From: Peromyscus leucopus | Lineage: Eukaryota; Chordata; Mammalia; Rodentia; Cricetidae | NCBI RefSeq assembly: GCF_004664715.2 | Contig: NC_051070.1 | Coordinates: 71,304,200 to 71,368,199, forward strand | DNA: 64,000 bases | Reading direction: 5' to 3' | Shown: positions 58,997 to 64,000 of the stretch, piece by piece | Layout: every line of letters begins with the position of its first letter | Numbering within the stretch: the first letter of the stretch is position 1 | Position numbers and translations under genes: made by a program | The notes under the pieces: generated by a model | What the model saw: the letters and a program-made list of their open reading frames with translations, nothing else | What the model was told of the DNA's origin: nothing | The model's database searches: none

Positions 58997-59013
58997 GTCG
59001 CCCTCTGGTGGCC
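58997..59013 (-). promoter_or_regulatory. CTCF-like motif upstream of the TRAV9-like gene
   Basis: Minus-strand GGCCACCAGAGGGCGAC, among the best CTCF core matches in the window, 301 bp upstream of the leader ATG. Confidence 0.7.
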
Positions 59014-59747
59014 AGTGCAGGATAAAGACTCTGAAGTAAATCCTTGTGTTCTGTGTCTATAGCACACCTTGTGTTTATAAACTAATCTGTGCTATGTTGA
59101 GTCCTAACCTAATGAAAAATAAACCATGAAAAATGGAAGGATAATTTTATTTCAAAAATGATTATATGATAAAACTATTAAATTTGTAGACCATTACCAC
59201 TTGAGTATAAAAGCAAAAGCTGCAAGCAGCCCTGCTGCCTGAAACATAGTCAAAACCCAGAGACTGAATCTTTAACGTGTGTTTTGTTGACTCCTGGAAG
59301 CCAGAGAAAACTCTGCCTTCCCTGGCATTTCCTCATTAGCATTTATGTAGAGAGCCAGAACAAAGGAAATCAACTGGGAGTTCAGTCTTATCCTTCTGGC
59401 CAGATGCTCTTGGGTCTGAGATATCCTTCCCATCTTCCTCTCCCACTCTCGCCCTCCCTCTCCCCCATTTCTTCCTCTCCTCTCTATCTCCACCCACCCT
59501 TTGTTTAACTCAGAAGAAAGAAATCATTGGCAGTGTGTTTGCCTACAGATTCTTTCTTACAGATGACGTCCACATATGCTCTTACAATTCAGATGTGGTG
59601 CCCTCTCACTGTGCCCTAGTACAACCTTTACATAGGCAGACACATTCAGGTCAGATGCCCTTGACTGACCTTTATAAGCCTTGCTGTCAGTGAGCATCCA
59701 ATCAAGGGAAGTTCTGGTAGGATATAAAGATAGTGACTTTGGTGAAA

Positions 59748-59769
59748 TGAGAGAGAGAGAGAGAGAGAA

Positions 59770-59862
<93 letters not shown>
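59748..59862. repeat. (GA)n(TA)n(GA)n
   Basis: A self-complementary TA core of about 55 bp between two GA arms. Confidence 0.95.
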
Positions 59863-59864
<2 letters not shown>

Positions 59865-60092
59865 TCTAAAATATGAACCCTTGCCTTAAAAAATGAAACA
59901 AGCTTATCAATTTTAAGAAGAATTGTGAAGATTCAGTGACCTCAGATAAGCAATAATGATAATGCAATATGGAGAAAAGACAGCAAAACCCCAATATCAT
60001 TCAATCTGGATAGTCCTGGGATGATACAGCATCATAGAAACAATAGACTGGAGCATCTGCAGATGAAAGTAGGCTGACTAATGAAGGTACTT

Positions 60093-60094
60093 AA

Positions 60095-60150
<56 letters not shown>
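60093..60150. repeat. (CA)n microsatellite
   Basis: About 55 bp of CA. Confidence 0.95.
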
Positions 60151-60151
<1 letters not shown>

Positions 60152-60999
60152 TGAAAGGTTTAAGATTTAAGAAAAGAATAAGAGACAATTTACATAAAAC
60201 ATGGACTCCTTAGTGGGAGCAGCAATGAAGCACAGTCCAGAAAAACAGAAACCATGGGAACAGCTGGACCTAGACACATTAGTATCCAGCAGTTTTAAGT
60301 GGGCAGATGTTGAGTAGTCTAATGAGAGCAGAGTTGATGGTGGCCAAAGCATGCCATTCTTCTGAAAGTTTCTTACTTGGGAAGTTGCTATATTGCTGTG
60401 TTGAACTGGAGCATTGGGAGGTACTGTAAATAGAATACACACCAGAATAAAGAGAATTTAAAAAGACTCTACTGTGTACTCACCCTTAAATGACACATTT
60501 TCTCCATCAACACTTGTCTCCACTCCTCATAATATTTCTACAACAGAGTGAGGGACAGATCAGTAGACACAATTTCACTTAGCAGGAAGAAATGTTCCCT
60601 ACCTGCGTATCAATGCCAGGCTTTGTTTCCAAAGCACAGGACTAACTCTCCAGCTCTGTGTGTGCATTGTTCATTTCAAGTTCAAACAAACCAGGAAAGC
60701 AACAGATAAAAGAAGAGCCTGTCTCCCTGAATCTTTTCTGGCATGATTGCTACACCAGGAATTTTACTTCAGTTTGGGGATGGACGCTTCTATGAAGCTA
60801 GGCTTTGTCATAATTTAACACATGAACTCTGCAGGGCAGCAATGGAGCCAGTACAAACATCACACATATGTGAGCCAGACATAACATGGCAGTGCTCCAA
60901 TGAAGCACTTCCTCCTCCTCCACGGGAAGCATGCTAGAGACTGATCCTCAATCAGGAAAAACAAATTTAGACATTTTCACAATGTAGTGACCCTTGACT

Positions 61000-61800
61000 G
61001 AACACATACTGGATGGTAATGTAAGTCCTATCAAGAACCTGTGGCTGGAAGCTTATAGACCCTACAGATAAACCCATTATTTTGTTAAATGAACACAGTA
61101 TCAAATTGCATTTTAAGTGGGAATCTCATGAATAAGCAGGAAAGAATATTAAGTAAGGTCACACAATCTCAGCAGCTTAAAAAAGATAGATCTCCCTCAT
61201 ATGTTTATCTTAGCCTGGTATGTATGTGTACACATGTGAACAAATGTGCAGACCTCATCAGAGAAGGTTCTTTACGCAATGAAGGACCACTGATGAAGAA
61301 ACTCAAGATTGGACAAAGTACAGAGAAAAACTGTCTGTGGAATGCTCAGCCATATATGCATGTCTATAACGCACATACACCACACACACACACACACACA
61401 CACACGAGGCTGGGGGCCCATCTTGAGGAAGGGCTAGAAAGACTGTAAAAATGGTGACTTTTGGACTAGACATGACCAATGCACTCATGTACTCACAACA
61501 ACTGTGTTTGCCTACACAAGACCTGCACAATATCAAGCTGTCATTCCAGCATGGATGGTAGAGCCCATGACTCCCACCACTAGCTAAGGAACTATTGACA
61601 GTTGACAAATGAGAGGAGAAGGAGAATCTGTTTTCTTCCTGGAAATCGCTCTGGTGCGTTTCTCCTGCTCCAGTGCATGGTCCCACATCCATCCCTAGAT
61701 GGGCATCAGTAATTGGACTTAGCAGTTACTTAAAAGAACATGAATTTGGGAGGTTAGGCGAATATGGGAGAAGCTAGGGGGTATTCAAATTAGATAGTGA
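61000..61800 (+). mobile_element. L1 3'UTR fragment
   Basis: L1 3'UTR wording (AAGAACCTGTGGCTGGAAGC, CAAGACCTGCACAATATCAA, AGGAACTATTGACAGTTGAC), with a (CA)n at 61379-61406. Confidence 0.6.
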
Positions 61801-61804
61801 CTGA

Positions 61805-63235
61805 GTAGGTAACTTATTGCCTCACACATGGTAACTTCAATAAATCACAAACTTCCTAATTAATGAGACCTTTCCTCCAATGTTGAGTATGAGACTCTTT
61901 TGTCTACATAGGTTTTCTGATGGAAGCTTCCAGGAAACATAACTGTCAATTTCCCTGGAGGCTGCCACATATTTCTTCACTCTGTTGGACTGCAGCAACA
62001 CATGGGATACTGGGAAAGTGCACATGAAACAGGCATTGAGGTTTCAGCCTCCTTTCCTTATGAAGTCATGATATCAGGTGCTTTATGGCAAGCTTCTCAT
62101 CTCTTGAGAAAAACCTTGGAAATGGTTCCATTTTTACATGTACTGATTATCTTTCTTATTAGTTTTATGAGGTTTTCATAAATTCTTAATTTAAGTCTTT
62201 TTTAAATAAATATGTGTCACAGAGATGGATAAATGGTGCATCCTTGTAATGCCAGTTAGTTAAGTAGAATGAAGCAGAAAGACCGTGGATACAAAAGTTT
62301 CAGCCTTGCATAAGCAACATAGAAAAAAAAAATTTCCTGGGAAAGAAAGGATGAATAAAGGAAAGAAGAGATGAGGGAAGTGGAGGATGGTGACTTAGCA
62401 TGACAATTCCAGAATTCAAGAGGCTAAGGAAGGATGATCATGAGTTCCAAAGACCAGCATAGGCTATATACCATGACACTGTCCCAAAACAAGCAAAAAC
62501 AATAATTAAAAAAGGAAAGGATGGGAGGGAGCTGAGAAATGTGGTGGCGAGAGAAAATATCCAATGAAAATATAACTTCTCAATCTGCGATGAGCTATCT
62601 ACCTTTAGAGTGATTTTTTTTTTTCTCTCAAGTAAAATTTGGTTAAGTTAACCAGCTGATCATAAACTCACAATCCTTACACCCCAGCTTTCCAAGTATC
62701 TAGGACTGTATGTACCTGCCCTACTCAACTGACTTTTAATAAGGGCAACTAAAGTATGTTGAAGATAAATTTGAAATTCTACAGAATTTTCATTAAGAAT
62801 AGTCTTTGTTGTTGGCTTCCATTGGTTTCAGTGAGAAGGCAGGCAGTATTAAATTTGTTTCTCAGGTCACAGTATGGAATCATCCTCTGGATATTAGCAG
62901 GATATTTTTGTTGCAGTTGTTCACTTAAGGTCTTCAAATACATCTGTCTTGATTTGCCTGCCTCTACTCTGCCAAGCTGTAATTTTGAACTCACCAAGCT
63001 GCTGATTCAACCTCATGTTTGTATAACATTTCTCCTTACTGAGGATTTTCATCATAGAAAATCAAGTGCTAGTGAATAAAGATGCTTGTAATGAACAAGA
63101 TGGTTGAACAGGTGACAGACAGTTATTGAAGCAGCTAACCTCATGAGACCATTGTGGAAACAATGACTACAATCGTGTTATGGATTGTATGACTTCCTGT
63201 CTCAATAAATAAACAAAACAGTTATGTATTTGACT
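61805..63235. other. Intergenic upstream of the TRAV9-like gene
   Basis: Two diverged SINE-like copies and AT-rich DNA. The 107-codon frame at 62756-63079 has no recognisable domain and no V-gene structure. Confidence 0.5.
62220..62505 (+). repeat. Two diverged SINE-like copies
   Basis: GCATCCTTGTAATGCCAG (62238) and GACAATTCCAGAATTCAAGAGG (62401), each with an A-rich end, look like old B1/B4 relatives. Confidence 0.4.
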
Positions 63236-63239
63236 GTAA

Positions 63240-63640
63240 AGTGCCCCAGTGGCTGTATATTGTAGGTTTAATCCCTCATACAATGGTCAGGGGTGGAAAG
63301 TGATTAGATCATGGGGCTCTGCCTTGACAAATGGATTCATGCACTAAGAATTCATAATCCGATGGCATTGTTGAAGCAGTGGGGAATTTCAGAGGTGGGG
63401 CCTCAGTGGAAGGTGACTGGGACTATACCTTGTCCACGGCCCATTCTGCATCAATTTCTACTTCTTGAGTAGATCAGCCTATGCCACATATCCCTGATTC
63501 ATGATGTTCTGCTCTGCGTCTGACCCAAAAGAATTAATCCAGCTAACTATGGACTCAAACATAAGACAGCATGAACCAAAATCCATCTTTCTTCCTTCTC
63601 TCCGGTTTTTCTATTGTCATAGTGACAAAAACTTGACACA
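63240..63640 (+). mobile_element. Possible hAT-like DNA element
   Basis: GTGATTAGATCATGGGGCTC, GGATTCATGCACTAAGAATTC and GGGGCCTCAGTGGAAGGTGA resemble a Charlie-type dispersed element. Weak assignment. Confidence 0.35.
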
Positions 63641-64000
63641 ATAATCATGGAATTTCTTTCTCACTTTCTTTTGTCCACACTTATGCACATTTAACCATGG
63701 CTCACTCTCCCCATTTCCCTGTATCGAGCAGAACAAGATACGCTAATGACAGTCTTGACTCTCATTATATCTCAGTAAACTACAGGATACCAATGGAAGC
63801 TTGGGTTTTGGTAGAAGAGGTGTGAACTCTCTCATAGGTGGGGAGATGAACTTTGTTTTTTCCTTAGGGTAGAGGATTAGCATGCTTGTTGTTGACTGAA
63901 GAATGGTTGTACAATATTAGCAGGAAGTGTAATTCCTCTATTGTCTTTATTTGATTTGTTATGATTGTAAAAGGAAGTGATGCCAAGTTGACAATGGATT

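Overview
The window is a 64 kb stretch of the T-cell receptor alpha/delta (TRA/TRD) variable-gene array of a rodent, most likely a cricetid (hamster, deer mouse or vole group). Rodent origin follows from abundant B1 and B2 SINEs, L1/Lx LINE fragments and ERVK-type LTRs. The cricetid guess rests on the B1 sub-type at 38879-39036, whose right half reads CAGGAAAGGCGCAAAGC rather than the murine CAGGACAGCCAGGGC, and on an L1 5'UTR/ORF1 unlike the mouse forms. There is no bacterial, phage or plasmid content.

All protein-coding content lies on the minus strand: ten V genes, each with a leader exon (L-PART1), a short GT/AG intron, a V exon with Cys23, Trp41 and Cys104, and a 3' recombination signal sequence (RSS) with a 23-bp spacer. 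Read 5' to 3' on the minus strand (high to low coordinates), in mouse nomenclature: TRAV9-like (58.2-58.7 kb), TRAV6-like (56.9-57.3), TRAV10-like (47.8-48.3), TRAV6-like (42.4-43.0), TRAV11-like (39.9-40.4, the gene class used by invariant NKT cells), TRAV7-like (28.8-29.3), TRAV12-like (22.3-22.7), TRAV13-like (14.9-15.4), TRAV14-like (11.9-12.4) and TRAV15/DV6-like (3.1-3.6). Apart from the interspersed TRAV6 and TRAV7 members, the order 9-10-11-12-13-14-15 follows mouse numbering. Names were assigned from remembered family motifs, not a database search. All ten reading frames are open and the L1 plus V-exon phases agree, but the TRAV10-like gene has a damaged heptamer and the TRAV11-like gene an unusual one. 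A second, dead TRAV10-type leader exon lies 440 bp upstream of the live one.

Six of the ten genes have a CTCF-like motif 115-300 bp upstream of the start codon, all on the minus strand, pointing with V transcription toward the expected D/J side of the locus. Two further motifs have no adjacent V gene, and one of these is in the opposite orientation.

Between the genes lie dispersed repeats: a small two-LTR retroelement with primer-binding site, polypurine tract and target-site duplication (9793-11541), three solo LTRs of the same family, all antisense to the V genes, many L1 3' ends, one L1 5'UTR/ORF1 piece near the TRAV12-like promoter, hAT-like elements, and many microsatellites. An assembly gap of exactly 500 N lies at 21291-21790. 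No D, J or C segments, RNA genes or unrelated genes were recognised.
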